64,000 nucleotides of DNA, taken from assembly GCA_052168355.1 (NCBI GenBank), contig JBQLZQ010000049.1:62001-126000 (forward strand), read 5' to 3'. This document shows, in pieces, positions 52,981 to 62,197 of the stretch. This stretch comes from JBQLZQ01 sp052168355 (GTDB taxonomy: Bacteria > Pseudomonadota > Alphaproteobacteria > DSM-16000 > Inquilinaceae). The position numbers and the translations under genes were made by a program. Position 1 is the stretch's first letter. Each line of letters begins with the position of its first letter. Under the pieces are notes generated by a model. It made no database searches and was not told the DNA's origin. It was given only the letters and a program-made list of their open reading frames with translations.

Positions 52981-53832
52981 TCAGGGGATGGCTGGCGGGG
53001 CGTCGACGGACAGGCAGAAACCGGCACCATGCAGCCAGCACGACTCGGCGGGATCGTGGGCGTCGCGGCGCAGGCTGCGAACGGCGCGCCAGCCGCCCGG
53101 TTGGCGTTGGAACGCGTCGCGCAGCCTGCGCTCCGCCTCGGGCTGGCGGCCGCCGATACACGGAAAGATGCCGGTGGGCGAAACGAAGCGCGCGGCAAAG
53201 CCGCCGGCGACCCCGGTCACGTTGACAAACCCGCCCAGCCCGTCATCGGTGGTCAGGGGCATGGTCATGCGTCCACCCGGTGCCAGGGAATCCAGCCAGG
53301 CGGGTGAGGGCGCGGTGACACCGGCATTGACGACGATGATTTCGACCGGTCCCGGGTCGAAGCGGTAGCCGTCGCCAGTCACCACCGTTGCCTGTGGCCA
53401 GTCGGCCAGCGCCGCCCTGGCGCGATCGGCCAGGGCGGCGTCGTGTTCGATCGCCGTGACCTGTCCGTCCGGGCCGGTCAGTTCGGCCAGGATGGCGGTA
53501 TAATATCCGGTGCCGCAGCCGACATGGAGCACGCGGTCGCCGTGCCCGATATCCAGAAGGTCGTAGAGAAAGGCCCACAGGCTGGGCTGGCCGTTGTTCA
53601 GGTCGCATTCGGTGTCGATGGCGATCAGGACATTGTGATAAACGTGCCGCGGATCGGCATCCGCGGTGACCCAGTCGCGACGTCCGGGGCCGACGATCCG
53701 CCACGGTCCGGAACCCAGGAACAGCTCGCGCGGCACCGCGGCAAAAGCCTCGATCACCGCACCCGATGCGACAGGTCCGACATATCGCAGATCTTCGGCG
53801 TATCGACGCCGTGCCGCCGCCACGTCGTCCAT
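52981..53832 (-). CDS. PCMT-like SAM-dependent methyltransferase
   Basis: This 283-residue protein has a methyltransferase domain related to protein-L-isoaspartate O-methyltransferase. RVLHVGCGTGYYTAILAEL is the SAM-binding motif I, AIEHDAALADRARAALA follows as motif post-I, and NAGVTAPSPAWLDSLAPGGRMT is the later core. A C-terminal extension of about 80 residues holds RVRDAFQRQPGG-like sequence and two cysteines. Repair of isoaspartate is the family's role, but this subgroup is not proved to act on it. The ATG at 53832 has GGAGAG before it. It is divergent from an acyl-CoA ligase gene. Confidence 0.8.
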   Translation of the reverse strand: MDDVAAARRRYAEDLRYVGPVASGAVIEAFAAVPRELFLGSGPWRIVGPGRRDWVTADADPRHVYHNVLIAIDTECDLNNGQPSLWAFLYDLLDIGHGDRVLHVGCGTGYYTAILAELTGPDGQVTAIEHDAALADRARAALADWPQATVVTGDGYRFDPGPVEIIVVNAGVTAPSPAWLDSLAPGGRMTMPLTTDDGLGGFVNVTGVAGGFAARFVSPTGIFPCIGGRQPEAERRLRDAFQRQPGGWRAVRSLRRDAHDPAESCWLHGAGFCLSVDAPPAIP

Positions 53833-53917
53833 CGGTCTCTCCAACCGCCTTGCTGAACTATAGGCAGCCCGTCGGCAGTCGGCTACCTTTCGCTGACCAC
53901 GGGACGACGGGAAAACG

Positions 53918-55570
53918 ATGCACGACGCCACCCCCTACGATACCGACCTCGACCGGAACCCGGCGAACCATGTGCCGTTGACGCCGCTGTCGTTTCTGCC
54001 GCGCACCGCCGCCGCCTTTCCCGATCACACGGCCGTCGTCTATGGCGGCCTGCGGCGCAGCTGGGCCGAAACCTACGACCGTTGTCGCCGGCTGGCGTCC
54101 GCCCTGACCGCCCGCGGCGTCGGTCTTGGCGATACCGTCGCGGTTCTGGCGCCCAACATCCCCGAGGCGTTCGAGGCGACGTTCGGCGTGCCCATGGCCG
54201 GGGCCGTGCTCAACGCCCTCAACACTCGGCTTTCGGCGGCCGAAATCGCCTACATGCTGAACCACGGTCAGGCCCGGATACTGATCGCCGACCGGTCGGC
54301 GGCCGCCACGGTGGGCGCGGCGCTGGATCTGCTCGACAGGCCCGTGCTGGTGATCGACATCATCGATCGCCAGGCGACGGAAGAAACGGGCGAGCAGCAG
54401 CCGGACGGCGACCGGGTCGGCGCGTTGACCTATGAGGAATTCCTGGCGGAAGGGGATCCGGCCTTCGCCTGGCCCATGCCGGCCGATGAATGGCAGGCCA
54501 TCGCGCTCAACTATACCTCGGGCACCACCGGCGAACCCAAGGGCGTCGTCTACCATCATCGCGGCGCCTATCTGAACGCCGTCGGCAACGTCCTGACCTG
54601 GGCCATGCCGCATCATCCTGTGTATCTGTGGACGTTGCCGATGTTCCACTGCAATGGCTGGTGCTTTCCGTGGACCGTGACCGCCCTGGCCGGAACCCAT
54701 GTCTGCTTGCGGCGGGTGGAGGGGGGGGCGATCTACGCAGCCATCGCCGATCACGGAGTCACCCATCTGTGCGGCGCGCCGATCGTCATGGCGATGCTGC
54801 TCAACGCGCCGGACCATGTCCGGCGGCCGCTCCCCCCCGGCGTGCGGATGATGACGGCCGCGGCCGCTCCGCCGCCCTCGGTGCTGGAGGGCATGGCCGG
54901 TCTGGGCATCGACGTCACCCATGTCTACGGGTTGACGGAAGTGTATGGCCCGGCCGTGGTCTGCGCCTGGCATCGGGAATGGGACCTGCTGCCGGCCGAC
55001 CGAAAGGCGGCGCTGCGCGCCCGGCAGGGCATCGCCTACCCGGTGCAGGAAGCGATCATGGTGGCCGATCCGGTCAGCCTGAAACCGGTCCCCGCCGACG
55101 GCGAAACCCTGGGCGAGGTGTTCATGCGGGGCAACATCACCATGAAGGGGTATCTGAAAGACGCCGCGGCGACCGCCAAGGCTTTTGCGGGGGGCTGGTT
55201 CCACACGGGCGATCTGGGGGTCATGCACCCCGACGGCTATGTCGAGCTCAAGGACCGGTCCAAGGACATCATTATCTCGGGCGGCGAAAACATCTCGACC
55301 ATCGAGGTCGAGGGGGTGCTGTTCCGCCATCCGGCCGTCCTGGAAGCGGCAGTGGTGGCCCGGCCCGACGAAACCTGGGGCGAAAGCCCGTGCGCCTTCG
55401 TCAGCCTGCGGCCGGGCCAGTCGGCCACGGCCGAGGAGCTGATCGCCTTCTGCCGGGAAACCCTGGCCGCTTACAAATGCCCGCGCACCATCGTGTTCGG
55501 CGACCTGCCCCGGACATCGACGGGTAAGATCCAGAAATTCGCTCTGCGCGACCGGGCGCGGGCCCTCTAA
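53918..55570 (+). CDS. AMP-dependent acyl-CoA synthetase
   Basis: This 550-residue acyl-CoA ligase has the adenylation signature NYTSGTTGEPKGVVYHHRG. It continues with TLPMFHCNGWCFPWTVTALAG, VYGLTEVYGPAVVCAW and GWFHTGDLGVMHPDGYVELK, then PRTSTGKIQKFALRD with the C-terminal catalytic lysine. It should activate a medium- or branched-chain acid, and the substrate cannot be told. It is divergent from the methyltransferase gene, with 85 bp between the start codons. It ends 30 bp from the convergent rpmE gene. Confidence 0.88.
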   Translation: MHDATPYDTDLDRNPANHVPLTPLSFLPRTAAAFPDHTAVVYGGLRRSWAETYDRCRRLASALTARGVGLGDTVAVLAPNIPEAFEATFGVPMAGAVLNALNTRLSAAEIAYMLNHGQARILIADRSAAATVGAALDLLDRPVLVIDIIDRQATEETGEQQPDGDRVGALTYEEFLAEGDPAFAWPMPADEWQAIALNYTSGTTGEPKGVVYHHRGAYLNAVGNVLTWAMPHHPVYLWTLPMFHCNGWCFPWTVTALAGTHVCLRRVEGGAIYAAIADHGVTHLCGAPIVMAMLLNAPDHVRRPLPPGVRMMTAAAAPPPSVLEGMAGLGIDVTHVYGLTEVYGPAVVCAWHREWDLLPADRKAALRARQGIAYPVQEAIMVADPVSLKPVPADGETLGEVFMRGNITMKGYLKDAAATAKAFAGGWFHTGDLGVMHPDGYVELKDRSKDIIISGGENISTIEVEGVLFRHPAVLEAAVVARPDETWGESPCAFVSLRPGQSATAEELIAFCRETLAAYKCPRTIVFGDLPRTSTGKIQKFALRDRARAL

Positions 55571-55600
55571 ACGGGTCCCAGGGGCGAAGGCCGACCGAGC

Positions 55601-55825
55601 CTACTTGAGGCCGAAGCCCTCGAACCGCTTGTTGAACTTGGCCACCTGACCGCCGCGCTCGTTGAGCCGGACGCCGCCGCCGGTCCAGGCGGGGTGGGTC
55701 TTGGGGTCCACGTCCAGGCGCAGGGAATCCCCCGCCTTGCCGTAGGTGCTGCGGGTCTTGAACTCGGTCCCGTCGGTCATGACCACGGTGATTTCGTGGT
55801 AATCGGGATGGATATCGGCTTTCAT
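55601..55825 (-). CDS. rpmE: 50S ribosomal protein L31
   Basis: This 74-residue ribosomal protein starts MKADIHPDYHEITVVMTDGT, and THPAWTGGGVRLNERGGQVA, FNKRFEGFG are typical of L31. The zinc-binding cysteines of the classic form are absent, so it is the C-minus type common in alphaproteobacteria. The ATG at 55825 is preferred over a longer frame because L31 begins there. It is convergent with the acyl-CoA synthetase gene. Confidence 0.95.
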   Translation of the reverse strand: MKADIHPDYHEITVVMTDGTEFKTRSTYGKAGDSLRLDVDPKTHPAWTGGGVRLNERGGQVAKFNKRFEGFGLK

Positions 55826-55926
55826 GGCGCGCGGCCCCTCATGGAATTCGAGCGCGGTATATAGCCAACCCGGGGCCCAGGCGCAAGGTTGGGATCGCCG
55901 GCGATCCGCAAGACCCACGGTCAGGG

Positions 55927-56391
55927 TTAACGCGCCCGCTTCAGCCGGACGATGGTTTCGTGCAGGGCCGACAAAAAGGCCGACCGGTCGCGGGCGGAGA
56001 ACGGCTTTGGCCCGCCGGTGATCTCCCCGGCGCCGCGCAGGCTGTCCATGAGGTTCCGGGTGGCCAGCGCCATGCCGATGGTGTCGGGCGTAAAGGCGCG
56101 CCCGTTCGGCCCCAGAACGGCGGCGCCCGCCTTGACACAGCGGTCGGCCAGCGGAATGTCGGCGGTGACCACGATGTCGCCCGGTCCGGCCCGCTCCGCG
56201 ATCCAGTCGTCGGCCACGTCCGGCCCCTGGTCGACGACCACCCGGTGGACGCGCGGATCCCGCGGCATGGCGATGGCGCCATTGGCCACCACATGAACGT
56301 CGAGGCCATGGCGCGCCGCGACCCGATAGACCTCCTGCTTCACCGGACAGGCGTCGGCATCGACATAGATGGCGGTGGCTTTGCGGGACAT
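55927..56391 (-). CDS. UPF0178 (DUF188/YaiI) family protein
   Basis: This 154-residue protein matches the YaiI/YqxD family. IYVDADACPVKQEVYRVAAR is the diagnostic start. DQGPDVADDWIAERAGPGDIVVTADIPLADRCV and GRAFTPDTIGMALATRNLMD are the other signature blocks, giving a PIN/NYN-like nuclease fold. Conserved aspartates fit metal binding, and nuclease activity has been proposed but its target is unknown. The ATG at 56391 begins just before the family start. It precedes rpmE on the same strand with a 101-bp gap. Confidence 0.9.
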   Translation of the reverse strand: MSRKATAIYVDADACPVKQEVYRVAARHGLDVHVVANGAIAMPRDPRVHRVVVDQGPDVADDWIAERAGPGDIVVTADIPLADRCVKAGAAVLGPNGRAFTPDTIGMALATRNLMDSLRGAGEITGGPKPFSARDRSAFLSALHETIVRLKRAR

Positions 56392-56496
56392 GCGGTGTGA
56401 GAGGACTGGATACGGTCGGGGTGCCGCCCCACCATGACGCGGCACCCCGTTTCCGTCCAGAGTGTAAGGCCGGCAGAGAATCCGGCCAGGACGTTG

Positions 56497-57201
56497 CTAC
56501 TGGGCCGTGAACACCTCCGGCTCCATCACCTCATAGTCGATGACCTCGACGTCGGCCACATCGGATCGGGTGTAGCCCAAGCCGTAGCGGTCCGAGCCGG
56601 GCGTCCATCCGTAGTCGTATCCATAGTAGGGGTAGGCATAGGGTCCGCCATATCCGTTGACAGCCGACGTGTTGGCGGTGACCGCCACGATCTTGCCCTC
56701 GCTATCGAACAGAACGTCATCGACATAGCCGTAACGCATGTCGTCTTCGAGATAGGCGTAGTCGCCGATCAGTTCCGAGACGCGCCACGCGCGCCGCTCG
56801 ACCGGTTCGTCGTCCATGTCGCGGAAGATGTCGTAGTCCTCCAGCGTATCCTCGCTGACCGGAACGCGGACGGTGTCGTAGCCTTCGATCTCCACCTCGT
56901 TCCACGGCACGGCGAAATGGGTATCGCCGATGTCCAGGAAGCCTCCGGCTTCGACGATAATGCTTCTAATCTTGTCGTCGGGACCGACGATGATGTCCTC
57001 GACCTCCCCGATCTCCTCGCCGTCGATGCCGTAAGCATCGGCTTCCTCGATCAGCTGGTCGGCCTGCCACGCATTGTTGAGGCGGTCCCGGTCCCAGGTC
57101 TGCAGATCTACCCGATCCTGCGCCCAGGCCGTCGCTGCGCCGGTTGCCGCCAACCCCAGGATTGCGGCGAGTGCGGTGGTCGTCTTTGTTCTGGTGGACA
57201 T
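56497..57201 (-). CDS. Secreted PRC-barrel domain protein
   Basis: This 234-residue protein has a Sec signal peptide (TTTALAAILGLAATGAATAWA, cut near residue 28). It has one PRC-barrel domain around residues 57-110 (GEEIGEVEDIIVGPDDKI, SIIVEAGGFLDIGDTHFAV) and a second PRC-like unit at about 135-180 (YVDDVLFDSEGKIVAVT). The C-terminus is acidic and rich in tyrosine and glycine. PRC-barrels bind small ligands or partner proteins, and secreted forms are common in alphaproteobacteria. GGAGGGACACC precedes the ATG. A 250-bp gap separates it from the ABC exporter gene. Confidence 0.85.
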   Translation of the reverse strand: MSTRTKTTTALAAILGLAATGAATAWAQDRVDLQTWDRDRLNNAWQADQLIEEADAYGIDGEEIGEVEDIIVGPDDKIRSIIVEAGGFLDIGDTHFAVPWNEVEIEGYDTVRVPVSEDTLEDYDIFRDMDDEPVERRAWRVSELIGDYAYLEDDMRYGYVDDVLFDSEGKIVAVTANTSAVNGYGGPYAYPYYGYDYGWTPGSDRYGLGYTRSDVADVEVIDYEVMEPEVFTAQ

Positions 57202-57451
57202 GGTGTCCCTCCATCTCTATCGGTGCATTTCGGGCGCCCACAGCGTGGCGCCCCGTGCTTGGTCGACACTCTTTCCAACACATGCGGTTCGAACCGGTTC
57301 CAAAAAACCTGAACCCGCCGGTGTCGCGGCGGACGTCTGTTGATAGGCGGGGCCGTGGTCTCTAAGTTGCTCTGCCGCGCCGTCATGGCCATATCAGCCC
57401 AGCACCGGCCGGCAGGCCGGACAGGAGCCTCTCCGTGACGATCTTTGAGCC

Positions 57452-59290
57452 ATGTTGACAGAACGCAGCGTTCCGGTGGGTGCGGCGTCGCCGCGGTCCG
57501 GCGAACGGCCGCGCCGGACCGACATAAGGCCCTTGCGGCTGCTGTTGCCCTATCTGGCGCCGTACGGGCTGCAGATCGTCGCGGCCATGCTTGCCCTGAC
57601 GGTGGCGGCGGGAACCCTGCTGGGGTTGGGGGTCGGCCTGCGCACACTTGTCGATCAAGGGTTTTCGGCCGGAAACGCGGCCCTTCTGGACCGTGCGCTG
57701 TTGGTCATGTTGGGCGTGGTCGCGGTGCTGGCCGGGGCCAGCTATGCCCGCTTCGCCCTGGTGTCCTGGATCGGGGAGCGGGTGGTGGCGGATCTCCGGC
57801 GGGCGGTGTTCGGCCATGTCGTCCGCCTTCACCCCGGCTATTTCGAAACCAACAAGACGGCGGAGATCATCTCCCGCCTGACCACCGACACCACGGTCCT
57901 GCAGGTGGTGGTCGGCTCCTCGGCCTCGATCTTCCTGCGCAATATCCTGATTTTCTCCGGCGGCGCGGTGATGCTGCTGATCGCCAGCCCGAAACTGACC
58001 GGCCTTGTCGCGCTGGTGGTGCCCCTGGTGATCGTGCCGATCCTGGTGTTCGGCCGCAAGGTGCGCAGGCTGAGCCGGGACAGCCAGGACAAGGTGGCGG
58101 AGATCGGTGCCACCATGGACGAGAGCCTGCACGCCATCCGGACGGTACAGGCCTACGGGCACGAGGACCTGGACAGCCGGGATTTCGCCCGCCGTACCGA
58201 GGAGGCGTTCGCGGTGGCGGTACGCCGCATCCGGGCCCGGGCCCTTCTGACGGCCGTGGTCATTCTGATGGTGTTCGGCGCCGTCGGTACGATCCTGTGG
58301 ATCGGCGGCCGCGACGTCCTGGACGGCACCATCAGCGCCGGAGAGCTTTCGGCCTTTGTCTTCTATGCGGTTCTGGTGGCGGGCGCGACCGGCGCGATCA
58401 GCGAGGTTATCGGCGATCTACAACGGGCGGCCGGGGCGACGGAACGCCTGTTCGATTTGCTGGCGACGGAGCCGGAGATCGCCGCTCCGGCCCGGCCCAT
58501 CGCTCTGCCGCACCCGGCGCGGGGGGAGATCCGGTTCGACCATGTCGGGTTCCGCTACCCGTCCCGCCCCGATGCCGCAGCGCTGGATGGGCTGGAGCTT
58601 TCGGTGGCGCCGGGTGAATCGGTGGCGCTGGTCGGCCCCTCCGGAGCGGGCAAGACCACGGTGTTTCAGCTGCTGCTGCGCTTCTACGATCCGCAGGAGG
58701 GCGCGATCCGGCTGGACGGTGTCGATATCCGCGCCGCCGACCCCGCCGCCGTCCGGTCGCGCATCGGCCTGGTGCCCCAGGATCCCGTCATTTTTTCGGC
58801 CAATGCCTGGGACAACATCCGCTATGGCCGGCCCGATGCCGACGATACCGCGGTGCGCGCCGCGGCCGAGGCGGCCAACGCGCTGGAGTTCCTGGAGGCC
58901 CTGCCCCAGGGGCTGAACACGTTCCTGGGGGAACGGGGCGTGCGCCTGTCCGGCGGGCAGCGCCAAAGAGTCGCCATCGCCCGGGCCATTCTGCGCGATC
59001 CCGCCGTGCTTCTCCTCGACGAAGCGACCAGCGCGCTCGACGCCGAAAGCGAACAGCTGGTCCAGCGGGCGCTCGACCGTTTGATGACCGGGCGCACGAC
59101 CCTGGTGATTGCCCATCGGCTGGCCACCGTACAAGGCGTCCATCGCATCGCGGTCCTCGACCGCGGCCGTCTGATCGCGTCGGGCGGCCATGCCGACCTG
59201 ATCCGCCAGGGCGGTCTTTACGCCCGCCTGGCGGCGCTTCAGTTCGAGGGCACGTCGGTGGGCGGCGCAAGGCTTGCCGCCGGTCCGTGA
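57452..59290 (+). CDS. ABCB-type ABC exporter (MsbA-like half transporter)
   Basis: This 612-residue protein fuses a six-helix membrane domain (about 25-330; for example YLAPYGLQIVAAMLALTVAA and SAFVFYAVLVAGATGAI) to an ATPase domain. The ATPase shows Walker A VGPSGAGKTTVFQLLLRF, the Q-loop VPQDPVIF, the ABC signature LSGGQRQRVAIARAIL, Walker B LLLDEATSALD and the H-loop IAHRL. It is a half transporter that should dimerise and export a lipid or drug-like molecule across the inner membrane. It is convergent with the MotB-like gene with a 33-bp gap. The start is not fixed by a strong site. Confidence 0.9.
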   Translation: MLTERSVPVGAASPRSGERPRRTDIRPLRLLLPYLAPYGLQIVAAMLALTVAAGTLLGLGVGLRTLVDQGFSAGNAALLDRALLVMLGVVAVLAGASYARFALVSWIGERVVADLRRAVFGHVVRLHPGYFETNKTAEIISRLTTDTTVLQVVVGSSASIFLRNILIFSGGAVMLLIASPKLTGLVALVVPLVIVPILVFGRKVRRLSRDSQDKVAEIGATMDESLHAIRTVQAYGHEDLDSRDFARRTEEAFAVAVRRIRARALLTAVVILMVFGAVGTILWIGGRDVLDGTISAGELSAFVFYAVLVAGATGAISEVIGDLQRAAGATERLFDLLATEPEIAAPARPIALPHPARGEIRFDHVGFRYPSRPDAAALDGLELSVAPGESVALVGPSGAGKTTVFQLLLRFYDPQEGAIRLDGVDIRAADPAAVRSRIGLVPQDPVIFSANAWDNIRYGRPDADDTAVRAAAEAANALEFLEALPQGLNTFLGERGVRLSGGQRQRVAIARAILRDPAVLLLDEATSALDAESEQLVQRALDRLMTGRTTLVIAHRLATVQGVHRIAVLDRGRLIASGGHADLIRQGGLYARLAALQFEGTSVGGARLAAGP

Positions 59291-59323
59291 TCGCGGCACC
59301 GCCACGCACCCGGTGACGACCCT

Positions 59324-60940
59324 CTATCGCTGGTCGAGTTTCAGTTCGATGCGCCGGTTGCGCTCCAGCGCTTCGGGCGTGTCGCTGGGATCGAGCGGCT
59401 GGAACTCGCCAAAGCCGGCGGCCGCCAGCCGGCTGGGCGGCACGCCCTGCTGGACCAGGAACCGCACCACCTCGGTCGCGCGGGCGGTCGACAGTTCCCA
59501 GTTCGAAGGGAATTCCCGCGTGGCGATGGGACGGTCGTCGGTGTGGCCGTCGACCCGCAGGATCCAGTCGACATCTTCGGGAAACTCGCCGGCGATGTCC
59601 AGCAAGGTCTGGGCGAAGCGGGCCAGCTGGGTCTGGCCGCTGGCCTGAAGGCTGGCCGATCCGCTGGGGAACAGCACCTCGGACTGGAAGACGAAGCGAT
59701 CGCCGACCACCCGCACGTCTTCCCGGCTGCCCAGAACCTCCCGAAGGCGGCCAAAGAATTCCGATCGATACCGGGCCAGCTCCTCGACCCGACGGACCAG
59801 GGCCTGGTTGAGCCGGGCGGTCAGGTTGGCGATCTCGATATCGCCCTCTGCGATCCGGCTTTCGGATTCGGTCAGCGCCGCCTGGATCCGGGCCAGTTCG
59901 CCCCGCAGCGCCTCGATCTGGGCCGTCAACTCCGCCACCTGGGCCCGCGACTGGCTGGACAGTTCGTACTCCTCGGTCAAGGCCGCCTTGGTGGCGTCCA
60001 GGGCGACCAGCAGTTCCTCGATCTGGATGTCGCGTTCGTCGATCTCACGCTGGGCCAAAGCCGTGCGTTCCTCGGCGTCGCTGAGGTCGGCTTCCAGCGC
60101 CGTCGACCGGTCGCGCAGCGCCGTCAGCTCGGCCAGCAACGCCTGGCGCGCTTCCTCGCTGAGCCGCAGTTCCACCGTCGTGCCTTCCGCTTGGGCGCTG
60201 GCATCGGCGACGTCCTCTTCCAGCGCGGCGATCTGGTCTTCCCGTTCCGTCAGAAGCTGGCGCAGTCGCGCCACCTCGTCCCGGCTCAACGTCAGCTCGG
60301 CCCGCAGCCCCTCGGCCTCCTCGGCGCTGGCCGCCAGGGCGGTGCGCATCGCCTCGACATCCTCGTCGGAGGCTTGCCGCGCCAGGGTCAGGGCCGCGAC
60401 TTCCAACTCAAGCTGGTCGCGGACCCGCTGCAGCGCGTCGATATCGGCCTCCAGGCTGGCGATTTCGCGCAATCGCAGCTCGATCGTTTCCTGGCTGGCC
60501 TCGACCACCTGATAGGCGTCGGCCAGATCGGCGTCCAGCGACTGCGCGTCCGCCGTCAGCTCATCGTTGCGGGCCAGCGCGTCGGTCAGCTGTTCGGACA
60601 GGGTCCGGGTTTCGGCGCGCAGACTTGAAACTTCCACGGTCAGCGCGTCGCGCTCGCCGATCAGGTTCTGCAAATCGGCCGACAGCTGCGCGAAGGTGGC
60701 GCGGAGATCCTCGTTTTCCTGGCGTTCCAGGTCGAGCATGCCCGACAATTCGGCCACTTGCCGATTAAGCCGGCGCACCGCCTCTTCCTGGCCGCTGAGC
60801 AGGTTGGACAGGTAGAACTGCGCGACCATGAACACCATCAGCACGAAGATGACGACCATCAGCAGCGCCGACAGCGCGTCCACGAAACCGGGCCAGATGT
60901 TGATTGCGCGATTGGACGATCGGCGATTGAGGGTGAACAT
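59324..60940 (-). CDS. MotB-like protein with very long coiled coil and OmpA domain
   Basis: This 538-residue protein has one N-terminal membrane helix at about 15-44 with NIWPGFVDALSALLMVVIF. Asp21 lies where MotB and ZorB carry the proton-binding aspartate. A region of about 330 residues made almost only of coiled coil follows, rich in Glu, Ala, Leu and Arg (about 45-380). The C-terminal OmpA/MotB peptidoglycan-binding domain (about 390-538) has VLFPSGSASLQASGQTQLA and VDGHTDDRPI. It should pair with the MotA/TolQ-like protein encoded just upstream to form a proton-driven machine. CTTAGGAC precedes the ATG. Confidence 0.88.
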   Translation of the reverse strand: MFTLNRRSSNRAINIWPGFVDALSALLMVVIFVLMVFMVAQFYLSNLLSGQEEAVRRLNRQVAELSGMLDLERQENEDLRATFAQLSADLQNLIGERDALTVEVSSLRAETRTLSEQLTDALARNDELTADAQSLDADLADAYQVVEASQETIELRLREIASLEADIDALQRVRDQLELEVAALTLARQASDEDVEAMRTALAASAEEAEGLRAELTLSRDEVARLRQLLTEREDQIAALEEDVADASAQAEGTTVELRLSEEARQALLAELTALRDRSTALEADLSDAEERTALAQREIDERDIQIEELLVALDATKAALTEEYELSSQSRAQVAELTAQIEALRGELARIQAALTESESRIAEGDIEIANLTARLNQALVRRVEELARYRSEFFGRLREVLGSREDVRVVGDRFVFQSEVLFPSGSASLQASGQTQLARFAQTLLDIAGEFPEDVDWILRVDGHTDDRPIATREFPSNWELSTARATEVVRFLVQQGVPPSRLAAAGFGEFQPLDPSDTPEALERNRRIELKLDQR

Positions 60941-60952
60941 CCGCGGCCGTCC

Positions 60953-60974
60953 TAAGAGCCTGTCTTGGAATGGA
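60953..60974 (+). repeat. Short dispersed repeat, copy 2
   Basis: The second copy of the TAAGAGCCTGTCT element, also in the same orientation, lies between the MotB-like and MotA-like genes. Here it continues into TGGAATGGA rather than CGAAACG. Confidence 0.4.
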
Positions 60975-60988
60975 CCATGGGCTGAATG

Positions 60989-62152
60989 TCAGCCCTCGGC
61001 TTCTTCGGCCAGGGCGGCGATGGTGCGGGCCAGCAGCTTGATCTCGTTCCGGATCTCGCCGACGGTCTGCTCACGGGCCGCGGGCAGATCCTCCACCAGA
61101 CGGTTGATGTGAATGTCCAGGCTGCGGATGTGCTGGCGGGTGGCGTCGTCGATGCCAAATCCGCTGCTTGCGGCCGCCGCATCGGACAGACGGGTGAGCA
61201 CCGGCTTGAGTTCCATCTGGCTTTCGGCCAGCCGCACCAGCAGGTTCTGCTCCGTCCGCATCTGGTCGGTCAGAATGCCCAGCTTGTCCACCAGTTGCAG
61301 TACGCCGACATTGGCCTGGCGGCGGTTCTCCTCGCCCTGCGACAGGGTACGCTGAAGCGTGTCCAGATTTTCCGCCGTCTGTTCGACCAGGGCCTGGATA
61401 TAGGCGGGGACGGACTGTTCGCCACCCTCCGTGGCGATACCGGCGCTGCCCAGCCGCGTGGCCCCGGCCAGCCAATCCTCCAGTTCGTTGTAGAACCGGT
61501 TCTGGGCCTGGCTCGCCTGTAATTCCAGAAACCCCAGCGCCAGCGATCCCCCCAACCCGAAAAGGGACGAGCTGAAGGCCGTGCCCATCCCCGACAACGG
61601 CGCCTCAAGCCCCGATTTCAGGTCTGAAAAAACCAGCGACAGATCGCCCTGCTCGACCGACAGATTGCCGATGACATCGCCCACCGCGCCAATGGTCTTC
61701 AGCAAACCCCAAAAGGTTCCCAGCAGTCCCAGAAACACCAGCAGCCCGATCAGATATCGCGATATCTCACGTGTTTCCCCCAGCCGCGCGGCGATGCCGT
61801 CTAGGAGAGATCGCAGGGCGATGGGTGAGATCGACAGCCGTCCCTGCCTCTCGCCCAGCATCTTTGCCATGGGGGCCAGCAATTGCGGTTCCGCCGAATC
61901 GGAGACCGCGATCGGGCGACCGCCGCTGCGCTGGGCCTGGAAGCGTTCAAGCCACTCGACCTCCGGCCGCAGGGTCAGAACGGATCGGAAAGTGAAGGCG
62001 ATGCCGACAATGGTCAGGGCCAGAATAACCCCGTTCAGCGCGGGGTTGGCCATGAAGGCGCCGGACAGGCCGGGCAGCAGTACTGCGGCGACCACAAGAA
62101 CGGCGATGACGAACAGTGTCATCCGGGTGAGATACCGCTTGGGACGCGACAT
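60989..62152 (-). CDS. MotA/TolQ/ExbB family proton channel protein with long C-terminal helical tail
   Basis: This 387-residue protein has membrane helices at about 10-33, 37-58, 131-155 and 188-212. The third helix carries YLIGLLVFLGLLGTFWGLL, the classic MotA/TolQ/ExbB motif. From residue 213 to 387 there is a tail of about 175 residues that is predicted helical (QALVEQTAENLDTLQRTL and LVRLAESQMELKPVLTRL). Partner proteins in this superfamily supply an aspartate that carries protons, as the downstream MotB-like gene does here. It is the middle gene of a three-gene operon. The start follows AAGGTTCG. Confidence 0.88.
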   Translation of the reverse strand: MSRPKRYLTRMTLFVIAVLVVAAVLLPGLSGAFMANPALNGVILALTIVGIAFTFRSVLTLRPEVEWLERFQAQRSGGRPIAVSDSAEPQLLAPMAKMLGERQGRLSISPIALRSLLDGIAARLGETREISRYLIGLLVFLGLLGTFWGLLKTIGAVGDVIGNLSVEQGDLSLVFSDLKSGLEAPLSGMGTAFSSSLFGLGGSLALGFLELQASQAQNRFYNELEDWLAGATRLGSAGIATEGGEQSVPAYIQALVEQTAENLDTLQRTLSQGEENRRQANVGVLQLVDKLGILTDQMRTEQNLLVRLAESQMELKPVLTRLSDAAAASSGFGIDDATRQHIRSLDIHINRLVEDLPAAREQTVGEIRNEIKLLARTIAALAEEAEG

Positions 62153-62197
62153 GGCGGATCGAACCTTGCGTCGTTGACGAACGGCCGGCGGACCGGA

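Noticed and set aside
59324..62152. Reading the MotA/MotB-like pair as a Zorya defence system
   Set aside because: The pair resembles ZorA and ZorB in layout, but no zorC, zorD or zorE-like gene lies near, and an ABC exporter and an OmpA-type gene flank it instead.
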